Source: an uncultured Saprospiraceae bacterium
Lineage (GTDB): Bacteria; Bacteroidota; Bacteroidia; Chitinophagales; Saprospiraceae
NCBI GenBank assembly: GCA_938016265.1
Contig: CALLWB010000102.1
Coordinates: forward strand, 1-44,084
DNA length: 44,084 nt
Reading direction: 5' to 3'
Made by a program: the position numbers and the translations under genes. Positions within the stretch are counted from its first letter, which is position 1. Every line of letters starts with the position of its first letter. The notes below the pieces were generated by a model. That model was given only the letters and a program-made list of their open reading frames with translations. It made no database searches and was not told where the DNA came from. This document shows positions 1 to 8,073 of the stretch, in pieces.

Positions 1-387
1 AAGTAGAAGTATTTAGCGTTTTTCATTGTTTGGGAATGTTGGCCAACTGTTTTATTAGTCGACAAAGATAACTGCTAAATGGTTAGTATTGGAGTAGGGG
101 GGATTGGTTTTAGACTAAAGGGTAAATGTACTAGATGAAAATGGGGAATTTACTCTTTACATTAATACATGAAGTAATAAGCTATCTTACAATGCTATCA
201 ACCAATTTCAGTTAATCTATTTGCAGACTCCTGATCTATTTTGAATTGGAAATACACCAAAAACAAGAAAGTATTCCCAAGAGAGGATGCCGCTCTGAAA
301 TCCATATGTAAGCCCATGTTGAAAAGTAGGATGCCAAGAGTATGATGATGAATAGCATTAATTATTGTCAAAATGGAACTTCAGTTT
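1..387. other. Non-coding flank left of the Detocs operon
   Basis: I see no convincing gene here on either strand. The short rightward frame beginning at 342 runs antisense into dtcC and has no recognisable features. The only small structure noted is a 10-base palindrome (GTTGGCCAAC) at 38-47. The stretch receives the end of the leftward dtcC transcript, but I do not see a strong hairpin followed by a T tract. Confidence 0.5.
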
Positions 388-1614
388 TTAAAGCTCTAGC
401 TCATTTAGAATTAATTCATATACAAATGCGCTACTTGTATATGCTGCATAATCTTGACAGGAATCATTCTTTTCTTCATTTGCAAAGTCTGAAACTGACT
501 TTACTGATAAAACAATTGGTTTAGGCTTCTTGCAATGAGCAGCACTATAAAACACCCCATAAGTTTCCATCTCGATACCAATCAATTTTCTACTAATTGA
601 TTGAATTTTTTCAATTTCTTTTGTTGATTGAATTACGGCAGGAACAGAGGCCATTGGACCAATATGTATGTCTAATACTGTTTTTGGCGCTTCGCCAGGG
701 TATTTTTTTCTTATTTTATCTAAATATTTTCTTTTTGATTTAATATGTAAAAGTTTTTCTTTAAGACCTTCATCTAATATTTTTGACCTTGGATCGGGTT
801 GAAATAAAACTCCTCCCTCTCCATTCGAACGAAGCTTCCCGCTTGCACCGTCCCAAACTTGATCGGCTATCAAAATATCACCTAACTGCACTTCAGATTC
901 AATGCCTGCTGCAATTCCAGACATTATTAAGTATTTTGGTTTGAAATTAGTAATAAGCTTCATAGATAAAGTGGATGAAGCACACATACCCATTTGTGGA
1001 GCGCATGCGGCAACTATTCTAATTGTATTACTACCCCTTTCAATTTGACCAATGTGATACATAGTGTCATCATTGATTACTTTTTTCTCTCTCCATTTAC
1101 AGTTAAGCATTAGTATTTTGTTCAATTCTTTTTGAATAGCTGTAATTATGGCGATTTCAAAATCATATGAATTAATCGAATCTGAGTTTATTTCATTTTT
1201 GGAACCTATCAAATATTCTATTTTATTTCTTAGTACATCTTTCCATTCTTCCTCTTCTTCATGATATTCGATTAGATACCAAAGATTTCTTTTAAAACGA
1301 TCTGAATATTCTTCTACAAAATTAGTATATTCAGAGATTCCAATAATATGAAAGGGCCTCTTTTTATTGGGATCTAAAGAAATTTCGTTTAAAAAATCAA
1401 TTCCATTCTCTGGTGTTGCCTCATCACCAAAATCATTTGGAAGTACTAAATCTAGTATCAAAAGGTCATATTTGTTCTCATCTAATAAGCGTCTAGCATT
1501 ATTGGTATCAGATGTAATTTGAATTGAAGAAGTTATTTCAGGAAATTCATTTATTACTTCTTTTATAGAAGCGGCTTTTACACTACTATCTTCAACAACT
1601 AATATTGATATCAT
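388..1614 (-). CDS. dtcC: Detocs effector DtcC: receiver domain fused to ATP nucleosidase (PNP family)
   Basis: The protein has 408 residues in two domains. Residues 1-135 form a response-regulator receiver with acidic E8-D9, phospho-acceptor D55 at the end of the third strand, and S94 as the switch Ser/Thr. The usual switch lysine in the fifth strand is not visible. Residues 150-408 are a nucleoside phosphorylase/nucleosidase fold. Aligned to MTA/SAH nucleosidase, the catalytic positions are present: E163 in TAIQKE, M349-E350 in GIEMETYG, and D376 in VSDFA; the glycine-rich MSGIAAGI lies at 231-238. Established for Detocs: the phosphorylated receiver switches on a PNP domain that cleaves ATP to adenine and ribose-5'-triphosphate, aborting phage growth. 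The gene is last in a leftward operon, 6 bp after dtcB. The Detocs assignment is inferred from architecture plus gene order. Confidence 0.9.
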   Translation of the reverse strand: MISILVVEDSSVKAASIKEVINEFPEITSSIQITSDTNNARRLLDENKYDLLILDLVLPNDFGDEATPENGIDFLNEISLDPNKKRPFHIIGISEYTNFVEEYSDRFKRNLWYLIEYHEEEEEWKDVLRNKIEYLIGSKNEINSDSINSYDFEIAIITAIQKELNKILMLNCKWREKKVINDDTMYHIGQIERGSNTIRIVAACAPQMGMCASSTLSMKLITNFKPKYLIMSGIAAGIESEVQLGDILIADQVWDGASGKLRSNGEGGVLFQPDPRSKILDEGLKEKLLHIKSKRKYLDKIRKKYPGEAPKTVLDIHIGPMASVPAVIQSTKEIEKIQSISRKLIGIEMETYGVFYSAAHCKKPKPIVLSVKSVSDFANEEKNDSCQDYAAYTSSAFVYELILNELEL

Positions 1615-1620
1615 ATTCGA

Positions 1621-2058
1621 TTAAGGTTTAATAAATCTTTTTAATTCGTTTTGCCATTTATCTTCAGATATATTATAATAAATACACCCTAGATAAAAGT
1701 CAGAATATTCAAGTTTTAGTTTACTATCGATCTCTTCAAGAGAAATGTTGTCGAATTCTTCATATTGTGTTAATATTAATGATTTGATTTCTATTCCTTC
1801 TCTTTCCATTTCTTGCAATATTATCTCTCCCCCTCTATCTAAGGTTTCTCCACCATCATCTATAGCTGTAATATCAAAAGTTGGAATACTCATATCTAGT
1901 ATTAAAAAATCAAAAGAACAAGTTAAAATTGCCTCTAATCCACTTTGAAAAGATCTTTTTACTTCAATTAACTCTTCTTTAATTCCCATTTCATCATTTA
2001 AAAATGACAATACTTGATTCGATTTGTTGGAATCATTTTCTACTATCAAAATTTTCAT
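1621..2058 (-). CDS. dtcB: Detocs stand-alone receiver protein DtcB
   Basis: This 145-residue protein is a lone receiver domain with no output domain. The N-terminal strand KILIVEND supplies acidic residues E7 and D9, the phospho-acceptor is D55 in FLILD, and T97 sits at the switch threonine position. As in DtcC, the conserved lysine before the last helix is missing (the strand reads FYLGCIYY at 121-128). A glycine-rich insertion of about 20 residues follows D55 (roughly 58-78). In the described Detocs systems, the single receiver acts as a phosphate buffer that absorbs leaky signalling and prevents self-toxicity. The start codon overlaps the dtcA stop by 4 bases (ATGA), so translation is probably coupled. 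The assignment rests on size, fold and position between the kinase and effector genes. Confidence 0.87.
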   Translation of the reverse strand: MKILIVENDSNKSNQVLSFLNDEMGIKEELIEVKRSFQSGLEAILTCSFDFLILDMSIPTFDITAIDDGGETLDRGGEIILQEMEREGIEIKSLILTQYEEFDNISLEEIDSKLKLEYSDFYLGCIYYNISEDKWQNELKRFIKP

Positions 2059-5000
2059 ACTTTCAGGTTCTTAAGTAGAATTTCACATTTCACAATGAAC
2101 TTTTCCTCATTTATATCGAAAATTAGCTTGTTATTATCTCTAAATACATTTCTTAATATATTTTTTGCTTTAGGAAAGCCAGTACTTCCTTCTCCTCTAA
2201 TTCCTTTAACTTGTTTATCTTCAACATCTTGTTTCTTTTGAATAATTGATTTAAGTTTTTCAATATCTTCTCGTTCTTGAAGTGAGTTACAGAATTCCAA
2301 AATTAATACATCATCTTTTTGTGAGGCAACTATTTTAGTTTGTCTATTTTTAACATCAGACTTCGAGTAGTAATCATATATATTTGTTAAAAATATTTTT
2401 ATTAAGTCCACAAAATGCGTGAAATATTGACCTTTTATCAAGTCTTTAGAAGCATTGTTATGAGTTTGAATCTCTAGAGTATTAGGACTAGCGATATTGT
2501 GAACAATTTGCAAACTAGTATTTAGGGCATCTTCAAAAGTAAAATCTATTTCATTGTTTTTACTTTTGTTAAACCAAGTTATTACATAGTCAACGTCTGC
2601 TTGTATATTTGTCCGACATTTAGCAATTGATCTAAACAAGCTACTGCCCTCTCTAGTTGGAATAATATTATTTAAATCTACTTCGAGTGTATCTAATTCT
2701 ACAATTAATTTATGTTTTATTTCAAGGTCCAATTTTTGTCGAACTAACTCTAAATTTCGTTCTGTAATTAACCATAGAATATCAAATATTGATTTTACAA
2801 AATCATCAAAATCTGTAAAAAACTGCAATTCCTTGATAAATAAACTATAGAGCACATTTGTATTCCCTTTCGCGTTATGAGTGTATTCAAACCACCCTGT
2901 CTGGTTGGTCTTTTGATCTTCTGTTTTAATCTGAATAAATTTATTTTTTAAGCTCGAAATAATATTGTCAATATTACTTGAAAATAAATTTAACCTTTCA
3001 ACAAAAATTATTTTTGATTCTTTCTTAAGATTCAAGTTATTCACCCAGTAAACATTGGGCAAATATTCATCATTTTTCGAGCTTTTCTTTGTGACTAGAT
3101 TATGTGTTTTAAATGATTTCCTAAGTTGGTTGATAATTGTACCGTGTCTAATCCTTTGGCTTAGATAGTAATCTAAACCGTATTGATTGCTGAAAAGAAA
3201 TTTATCTCTGATCTCCAAAAACAATTGTGTAAATAATTCAAAATGAATATCTGTTTTCCTAAGTGACTTTCGATATGTTTCTGAGTCAATTTTTCCTATC
3301 ATAAGTTCAACTAAGGCGTAATACCCAATACCTGTTGCGTCAATTTTACTTTCCTTTAATAATTGAGATATGCTTTTAAATCGATTAAAGCCCTTTTGAA
3401 CTTCATTTAGTTCTTTTTCCAAAATTCCGATTTCATCAATATAAATTTTACTTTCATCGATTTCTTTAATTCTCTGTTGGACATTTAATCTTTGTGTGAT
3501 CTCTGATATCTCTTCACTATATTCCTCAATATTTTTTTCGTCAATTTTTGATAAAATTTGACAAATAGAAATTCGTTCTTTTAAAACGGCTGTTGAGTTT
3601 TTAAAAACAATAGCTTTCCTTGAAACTATTTTTAGATTTGCAACTGTTTTTAGAAAAAAAATCTTTTTAACTAATTCTATTCCTTCAATTTTATGTAAGT
3701 CCGATGGTTTTAAGATTTTTTGTGTTCTCATATACATATCATAGGCAATGTATTGGGGATGTGTTTCGCTATGTGCTAAGTATATAAATATTGGAAAATT
3801 AATATTTGAAAGGCTAATATTTTTCCATTTTGATCGAACTATTTTTGTAGATAACTTTTTTGCATTAATTTTTGAAACAATAAGTGGGTTTGAAATATAG
3901 TTGTCCACATATAAATCAATTGCATTATCATACTCAAGCAATTCAATAAAACTAAAGAATAGAAGTTTAAGACACTGTTCCTCTAAATATGCTATTTTTT
4001 TAAATTTCCCAATAATTTTTCCAATTTCAAGTTTACATGATTGATAATCACCTATTTTGAAGTAGTTTCTTCCTATATAAAATGATTGCCGATAATCCGG
4101 GATATCAATATTTTTAGTTTTGTCTTCACTAATTATTCCATTGAAAAATTTAAAAGTAACCGAATTATTTTCTGACATTTTTTGCAAATATGATTTTTTT
4201 AGATCAATATTTCTAAATATTTCAAAATGTAGTGGATTGTTGTTTTTTGAAAATAAATAGGATTTTGTACAATTCACCCTATTTTCTTCTACATTAAAAT
4301 GATAACTAAAAAACACAATAAGATCCTTTACAATTTCAAAGCTAGAAATGGCATTGGCAATTGTTAGAAATTCAATAAGAGCCTCGTTTGACCCTTTGTT
4401 TCGCAACAATATATTGTATGTTAGCCTTAAAATAATATTTAATAAACTCTTGTTGTTACCAATGTTTTGCAACTCCTTTCCTAAATGGATATGTGATTTA
4501 ACATAAATTTCAATGGAGCTAAAACTGACGTTTTTAAAAAAGACCTTTTTTGAGTTTAAAATAACGTCTTCATATTTCCCCTTCGTGAATAAATCTATTA
4601 GCTTAGTTTCTTCAGTTGGTACTTTTTTTAAAATTTCACTCTTTCGGGATGTTAAAAAATTAGCATTGATAAAGAAAGTATCATCTATACAATTTGATAA
4701 ATATTCACAATGTTCTAAAATGAAATAATAACTCTCTTCATTAGTTTGGTTTGACAAAATAGAAGCCACAATATCCTTATAGACAATATATTTGTCGATT
4801 AACGACAAATTACTAGTTACGGAAAGTAGGTTATCGAGGGTTTGATAATCATAATTAATAGAATTCAATCGATAAGAAAAATAAGGATGATAATGACTTG
4901 GGATGTCATTTAGTACATTATCTATTGAGTTAATATAACCAAAATAGGAAATGTCCATTTCTACTTTATAACTAAAAAAATGGGCTAGATAATAGAATAC

Positions 5001-5483
5001 AGGATCGCTTACTTTTTCTGTTTTACTTTTATTTAATAATTTAAAATTAAACTCTAGTCCCTTTTCATATTGTATTTGTAGGAAATCATTTTCCAGCCCC
5101 CAATATGAATGAGTGATATCTTTAATCTCGTTTAATGTTTCTTTCGATTGTGAGTAATTTCCTAGCAAAAAATTAGTCTCATAAATATTTTTGCATTCAA
5201 TGAATAAATTTATTTCATTCGAGTATTTTTTAAATAAATTTACAAACCAGTTCAATTCGGTTTCTATTGAACTAAAATAATCTAATTTTTTCTTACCTAA
5301 CTCACTAAGCGAATTAAAAAAAGGAGTTCCAAAAATTAAGGATTCATACATTTTTGGAAGCTTGTTTAAAATATATTTCTGCTCTTTAAATGAATGTTCA
5401 ATTTTTAAATAATCTCCTAAGTATTGTCTATTGGTTCTGTTTCTATATAGTATGCTTTTAAATTTTTTATATTTAGTATTCAT
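2055..5483 (-). CDS. dtcA: Detocs sensor kinase DtcA: helical-repeat sensor with C-terminal GHKL ATPase
   Basis: The 1142-residue protein has no membrane segments or signal peptide, so it should be cytoplasmic. Residues 1 to about 640 are helix-rich with degenerate TPR-like units, for example around 96-125, 296-320, 469-490 and 505-530. A charged, probably coiled-coil stretch follows (about 640-730). The C-terminus resembles a histidine kinase: H924 in EIKHKL is a candidate phospho-acceptor, N1034 in FLTNIYD fits the N box, and GEGSTG at 1097-1102 fits the last glycine box of a GHKL ATPase. In Detocs, DtcA senses infection through its repeats and phosphorylates DtcB and DtcC. The gene is first in the operon. 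Its base composition is much more AT-rich than the housekeeping genes further right, which suggests horizontal acquisition. The kinase boxes are degenerate, so family membership is inferred partly from context. Confidence 0.87.
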   Translation of the reverse strand: MNTKYKKFKSILYRNRTNRQYLGDYLKIEHSFKEQKYILNKLPKMYESLIFGTPFFNSLSELGKKKLDYFSSIETELNWFVNLFKKYSNEINLFIECKNIYETNFLLGNYSQSKETLNEIKDITHSYWGLENDFLQIQYEKGLEFNFKLLNKSKTEKVSDPVFYYLAHFFSYKVEMDISYFGYINSIDNVLNDIPSHYHPYFSYRLNSINYDYQTLDNLLSVTSNLSLIDKYIVYKDIVASILSNQTNEESYYFILEHCEYLSNCIDDTFFINANFLTSRKSEILKKVPTEETKLIDLFTKGKYEDVILNSKKVFFKNVSFSSIEIYVKSHIHLGKELQNIGNNKSLLNIILRLTYNILLRNKGSNEALIEFLTIANAISSFEIVKDLIVFFSYHFNVEENRVNCTKSYLFSKNNNPLHFEIFRNIDLKKSYLQKMSENNSVTFKFFNGIISEDKTKNIDIPDYRQSFYIGRNYFKIGDYQSCKLEIGKIIGKFKKIAYLEEQCLKLLFFSFIELLEYDNAIDLYVDNYISNPLIVSKINAKKLSTKIVRSKWKNISLSNINFPIFIYLAHSETHPQYIAYDMYMRTQKILKPSDLHKIEGIELVKKIFFLKTVANLKIVSRKAIVFKNSTAVLKERISICQILSKIDEKNIEEYSEEISEITQRLNVQQRIKEIDESKIYIDEIGILEKELNEVQKGFNRFKSISQLLKESKIDATGIGYYALVELMIGKIDSETYRKSLRKTDIHFELFTQLFLEIRDKFLFSNQYGLDYYLSQRIRHGTIINQLRKSFKTHNLVTKKSSKNDEYLPNVYWVNNLNLKKESKIIFVERLNLFSSNIDNIISSLKNKFIQIKTEDQKTNQTGWFEYTHNAKGNTNVLYSLFIKELQFFTDFDDFVKSIFDILWLITERNLELVRQKLDLEIKHKLIVELDTLEVDLNNIIPTREGSSLFRSIAKCRTNIQADVDYVITWFNKSKNNEIDFTFEDALNTSLQIVHNIASPNTLEIQTHNNASKDLIKGQYFTHFVDLIKIFLTNIYDYYSKSDVKNRQTKIVASQKDDVLILEFCNSLQEREDIEKLKSIIQKKQDVEDKQVKGIRGEGSTGFPKAKNILRNVFRDNNKLIFDINEEKFIVKCEILLKNLKV

Positions 5484-5831
5484 GTCTTAATTAACTTTCG
5501 AGTTAAATGCGTGTCACTTTCGATTCTTACTGAGATGTATTGTGAAGCTATTTCATTAAAGAAAGACTGTTAGCATTTAAAGTAAAACTAATACATTATA
5601 TTTTATTTTTAGTAATAAAAACTAAAAAAATTACAAAGGAATGGATTTTAATCCTAAACCAGCTTGACCTTTACCTAATGTGGGACTATAACATAATATC
5701 AAGAAACTTTCATTTACCTAGTCATTCTACCAAGGCGAATAATAATAGAAGGAAAAATAGTTTTAGTACATCAAATCGGAGTGCGATTGCTATTATGATT
5801 GAGGAAGCGGGAATGATTGTTGGTTATTTGA
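5484..5831. other. AT-rich upstream region of the Detocs operon
   Basis: This region should carry the leftward promoter of dtcA, but I find no clean TTTG/TAnnTTTG pair. The nearest thing is TTCCTTTG on the minus strand (positions 5634-5641), far from the start. The right part (5678-5831) may be a further decayed piece of the adhesin-like gene that begins to be recognisable at 5832, because its last codons read GYLN just before the repeat-like frame. Confidence 0.4.
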
Positions 5832-6104
5832 ACACACTCAGGCTCCAGAAACATTGCTTCAGGATTTGCATCTCTAAATAAAAATACCAGTGGTTCCTAT
5901 AATGTGGCCATAGGCGAATTAGTTCTTAATGATAACATCATAGGCTCTAATAACACAGCTGTCGGTTTTCCAGCACGACGGCAAAATTTAGGTTCAGATA
6001 ATGTTTTTATTGGAGGTGATGCAGTTAATACTGCTTCTGCATCAGGATCCAACGAACTCTTTATAGGAAATTCAACTGCTGGTCCAGAAAATAACTATAA
6101 ATAA
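5832..6104 (+). pseudogene. Fragment of a repeat-rich trimeric-adhesin-like surface protein
   Basis: The frame reads as four to five repeats of the left-handed head type, with motifs SGSRNIASGFASLNKN, TSGSYNVAIGELVLND, GSNNTAVGFPA and GSDNVFIGGDAV. Such NTAxGxxAL-type repeats are typical of YadA-like heads and of long Bacteroidota surface or tail-fibre-like proteins. There is no start or signal peptide: a TGA lies at 5829-5831, and the preceding sequence continues in another frame as GYLN. The two frames join smoothly if one AC unit was lost from the ACACAC run at 5832-5837. The ending (SNELFIGNSTAGPENNYK) is a plausible repeat-to-tail transition. I read it as a decayed remnant. A short 66-residue frame from 5904 could be called as a gene but lacks everything such a protein needs. 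Confidence 0.6.
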
Positions 6105-6107
6105 GTA

Positions 6108-6129
6108 GATGGTTTGCTAGAAAACCATC
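6108..6129 (+). repeat. 8-bp inverted repeat behind the adhesin remnant
   Basis: GATGGTTT at 6108-6115 and AAACCATC at 6122-6129 pair perfectly around a 6-base loop, directly after the stop codon of the adhesin remnant. There is no T tract after it, so it is at best a weak or decayed terminator. Confidence 0.4.
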
Positions 6130-6300
6130 CTGGCATTTAATCCAAAATAGTAGCTCAACGCTGCTTTAGCGCGGCGAGGACGGCAGCAAATGCCTAGATT
6201 GCAGTGGTGCCGCAATCGGACGTGGAGTGTTTAGCCTTGTGTTTGCAGCCAGCGAGTGGAGCATATGCCGAACACCGCCTAACCGCACTAGTAATTGAAG
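6130..6300. other. GC-rich non-coding spacer between two decayed genes
   Basis: This stretch is much richer in G and C than both neighbours and holds no gene. It contains a 6-bp hairpin (GATTGC at 6197-6202 with GCAATC at 6212-6217) and a RYYYAAC-like heptamer (GCTCAAC). I could not find the matching GTTRRRY end that an integron attC site needs, so I leave it undefined. Confidence 0.4.
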
Positions 6301-6772
6301 TTACTTATTTTCCTGAATACGAAGTTTGTATTTCACTTTTTCGAACTCACCTCTATCATTTCTAATCTCCCATAAACCATCTCTTAGTGGTTGAAAATAA
6401 CTATGAGCAGAAATATAGTTATTTTCTTCTCCAAAAAAGTTGTCAATATCAATTTCTATTGTTCGGACATATTTTGTGAGCGTATCTAAAGATGCAGCAT
6501 ATTGTCCCTTTAAAACTAATGTTCCATGTGAGTCATATTCCCAAATCTTCATTTTACCATCACAAGTAAATATCTCAGCTTTGATTTTCCCTTGTGTTGA
6601 AACTAAGGCATCTTCATAAGTTCCCGGAACGCCCTTGTAAAGAATAAACTTCTATCATACTCTTCAAGGTATACAGATAAAAGGCATTCGGAGTCCAGTG
6701 CCTTTTCTTGAATAATTTGACCTGAACAGCTAAATAACCAGCCAAGAAAAAAAACAAATAAAATACTTTCAT
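6301..6772 (-). pseudogene. Lipoprotein gene broken by two single-base frameshifts
   Basis: Three leftward frames join into one sensible protein of about 157 residues. The first begins at the ATG at 6772 (MKVFYLFF), with GGAGG just upstream at 6776-6780. Adding one base to the A8 run at 6747-6754 continues into a lipoprotein signal (FLGWLFSC, then SGQIIQEKALDSE). A second single-base loss at CTTCT (6649-6653) shifts YLEEYDR into KFILYKGVPGTYEDALVS, which continues unbroken to the stop at 6301. A start taken at the ATG at 6552 would yield only 83 residues of the C-terminal half. I do not recognise the family. The gene is either a recent pseudogene or carries two homopolymer sequencing errors. 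Confidence 0.65.
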
Positions 6773-6834
6773 TATCCTCCATTTTGATCTTGCCATTCGG
6801 GCTCTGTGCGGTCAGTAGAGGTCTCAACTACTAT

Positions 6835-7344
6835 CTAAAATCCCAAACTCTTCAACCCATTACCAAGAATATCTCCACCAAGCACTTTCTGTTTCAAACC
6901 GCCTACTGTTTTCGAAACAAAAGCAATTTGCTTGTACTTTCTGACAAACTTAGGGATGAGTTCTAGTGCATCCTTCATATAGGGTTTGGTGAGCATTTTG
7001 GCGCCCATTGCGATTTGATCGGTGGTGCTCATGTTTTTCTGCCACGCACCAACTTCATTCATAATTTGATTGATTGAAGTAGAATTGTCCTTTCCAAACC
7101 GAGAGACATAATCAGCCCCCTTTTTAGGATTGGCGATGCGCATGCCCTCATGCATCATTCCTACCATATTTGTCATCATAACGTCCAGTTTTTGTTCTGG
7201 AGAAGCGTTTTTATTGCTAGCCATTGCTGACAATTCGGTTTGATGACTGAGCAATTGATTGGCTTGTTTGGCACTACAGCCACTAAGTAAAAAAGCAGCG
7301 ATGATTGCTAGGAAGGCTACATTAAGAAGGTTCATTTTTTTCAT
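6835..7344 (-). CDS. Putative outer-membrane or periplasmic lipoprotein, unknown function
   Basis: I do not recognise the family. From the ATG at 7344 the protein has 169 residues and opens with a lipoprotein signal: MKKMNLL, a hydrophobic stretch, then the lipobox LLSGC. An ATG at 7362 would add six residues ahead of the basic n-region and is less likely. The mature part is helical and methionine-rich around MMTNMVGMMHEGM and ends in a glycine-rich segment (GGDILGNGLKSLGF). It has no close neighbours in an operon; the broken lipoprotein gene lies downstream on the same strand, 62 bp away. Membrane anchoring is well supported by the signal, but the function is unknown. Confidence 0.75.
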   Translation of the reverse strand: MKKMNLLNVAFLAIIAAFLLSGCSAKQANQLLSHQTELSAMASNKNASPEQKLDVMMTNMVGMMHEGMRIANPKKGADYVSRFGKDNSTSINQIMNEVGAWQKNMSTTDQIAMGAKMLTKPYMKDALELIPKFVRKYKQIAFVSKTVGGLKQKVLGGDILGNGLKSLGF

Positions 7345-7528
7345 GGTACTATTTTTATTCACTGTTTTGACGCAGAATTTAGCATTAGTTACTTTATATG
7401 GAGAAATTAGTTGTTAGGCTATTGATTTATTTAGAATGTTGCTTGAAGGCAGTGCGTGACATCAGGGACATTCTCGCATTAAATGTAGTATACGAAAAAA
7501 GTTGATTAGAGTTGCAGGTTTAGCTAAC

Positions 7529-7903
7529 CTATCTACCCTTAAAGAATTCTAAAATCCTCCCAATTGTAGAGTTGTAAGAAAATCCCCGAAATGAAGTATC
7601 GAAACTCAGTTCCAGAAACATCCAACCCAAAATTATCATTGAAAAAAACAATAAACCTCTAAACAATCTGGTCTTTTCTATTCCTTCCGGGTATTGAGCG
7701 ATCAGAAAAAGTAGTAGCAGTTGTATAGCGATACAAGCCTTCAAACCAGTTCGATTAGCCAATCCCTCAAAGGCATAATCCAAGGCTAATATTTCTTGCC
7801 CAACCACAAAAAGAACAACCAATTCAAGTACCACAAAAAAGATAACAGTCCGCTGCATAAACAGATCACTGAAGTCCAGTATGTTCATCAATTGTTTCTT
7901 CAT
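7529..7903 (-). CDS. Small integral membrane protein, unknown function
   Basis: The 124-residue protein shows three hydrophobic segments, roughly 19-37 (FFVVLELVVLFVVG), 53-69 (IAIQLLLLFLIAQY) and 80-100 (GLLFFSMIILGWMFLEL), with short charged ends. It has no signal peptidase site and no motif I recognise. It stands alone, leftward, with gaps of more than 150 bp on both sides. It is probably a real gene, judging by the ordered membrane topology and an uninterrupted frame, but no role can be assigned. Confidence 0.6.
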   Translation of the reverse strand: MKKQLMNILDFSDLFMQRTVIFFVVLELVVLFVVGQEILALDYAFEGLANRTGLKACIAIQLLLLFLIAQYPEGIEKTRLFRGLLFFSMIILGWMFLELSFDTSFRGFSYNSTIGRILEFFKGR

Positions 7904-8073
7904 TTTACCTATGTTATCTATGAATGTGGGCTAAGCCCTTAAGGTATCAGGTCTAATTAAAACCAAAAAATAGTTCGATCCGTTCCAATACAAACAAACT
8001 CCTTACTTTCGAATCAAATAACTTATTAACCAATAACCAATTTTTACTATCTTGCGCCATAAAGTTACAAATA

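Noticed and set aside
5678-5881. 67-codon rightward frame upstream of the adhesin remnant
   Set aside because: Only its last few residues before the frame break look related to the repeats; the rest has no recognisable pattern, so it is not called as a gene.
6150-6295. Possible integron attC site
   Set aside because: Only one heptamer fits (GCTCAAC); no GTTRRRY partner and no second pair of inner boxes were found.
6614-6827. Two overlapping leftward frames of 60 and 74 codons
   Set aside because: They are pieces of the single frameshifted lipoprotein gene at 6301-6772, not separate genes.
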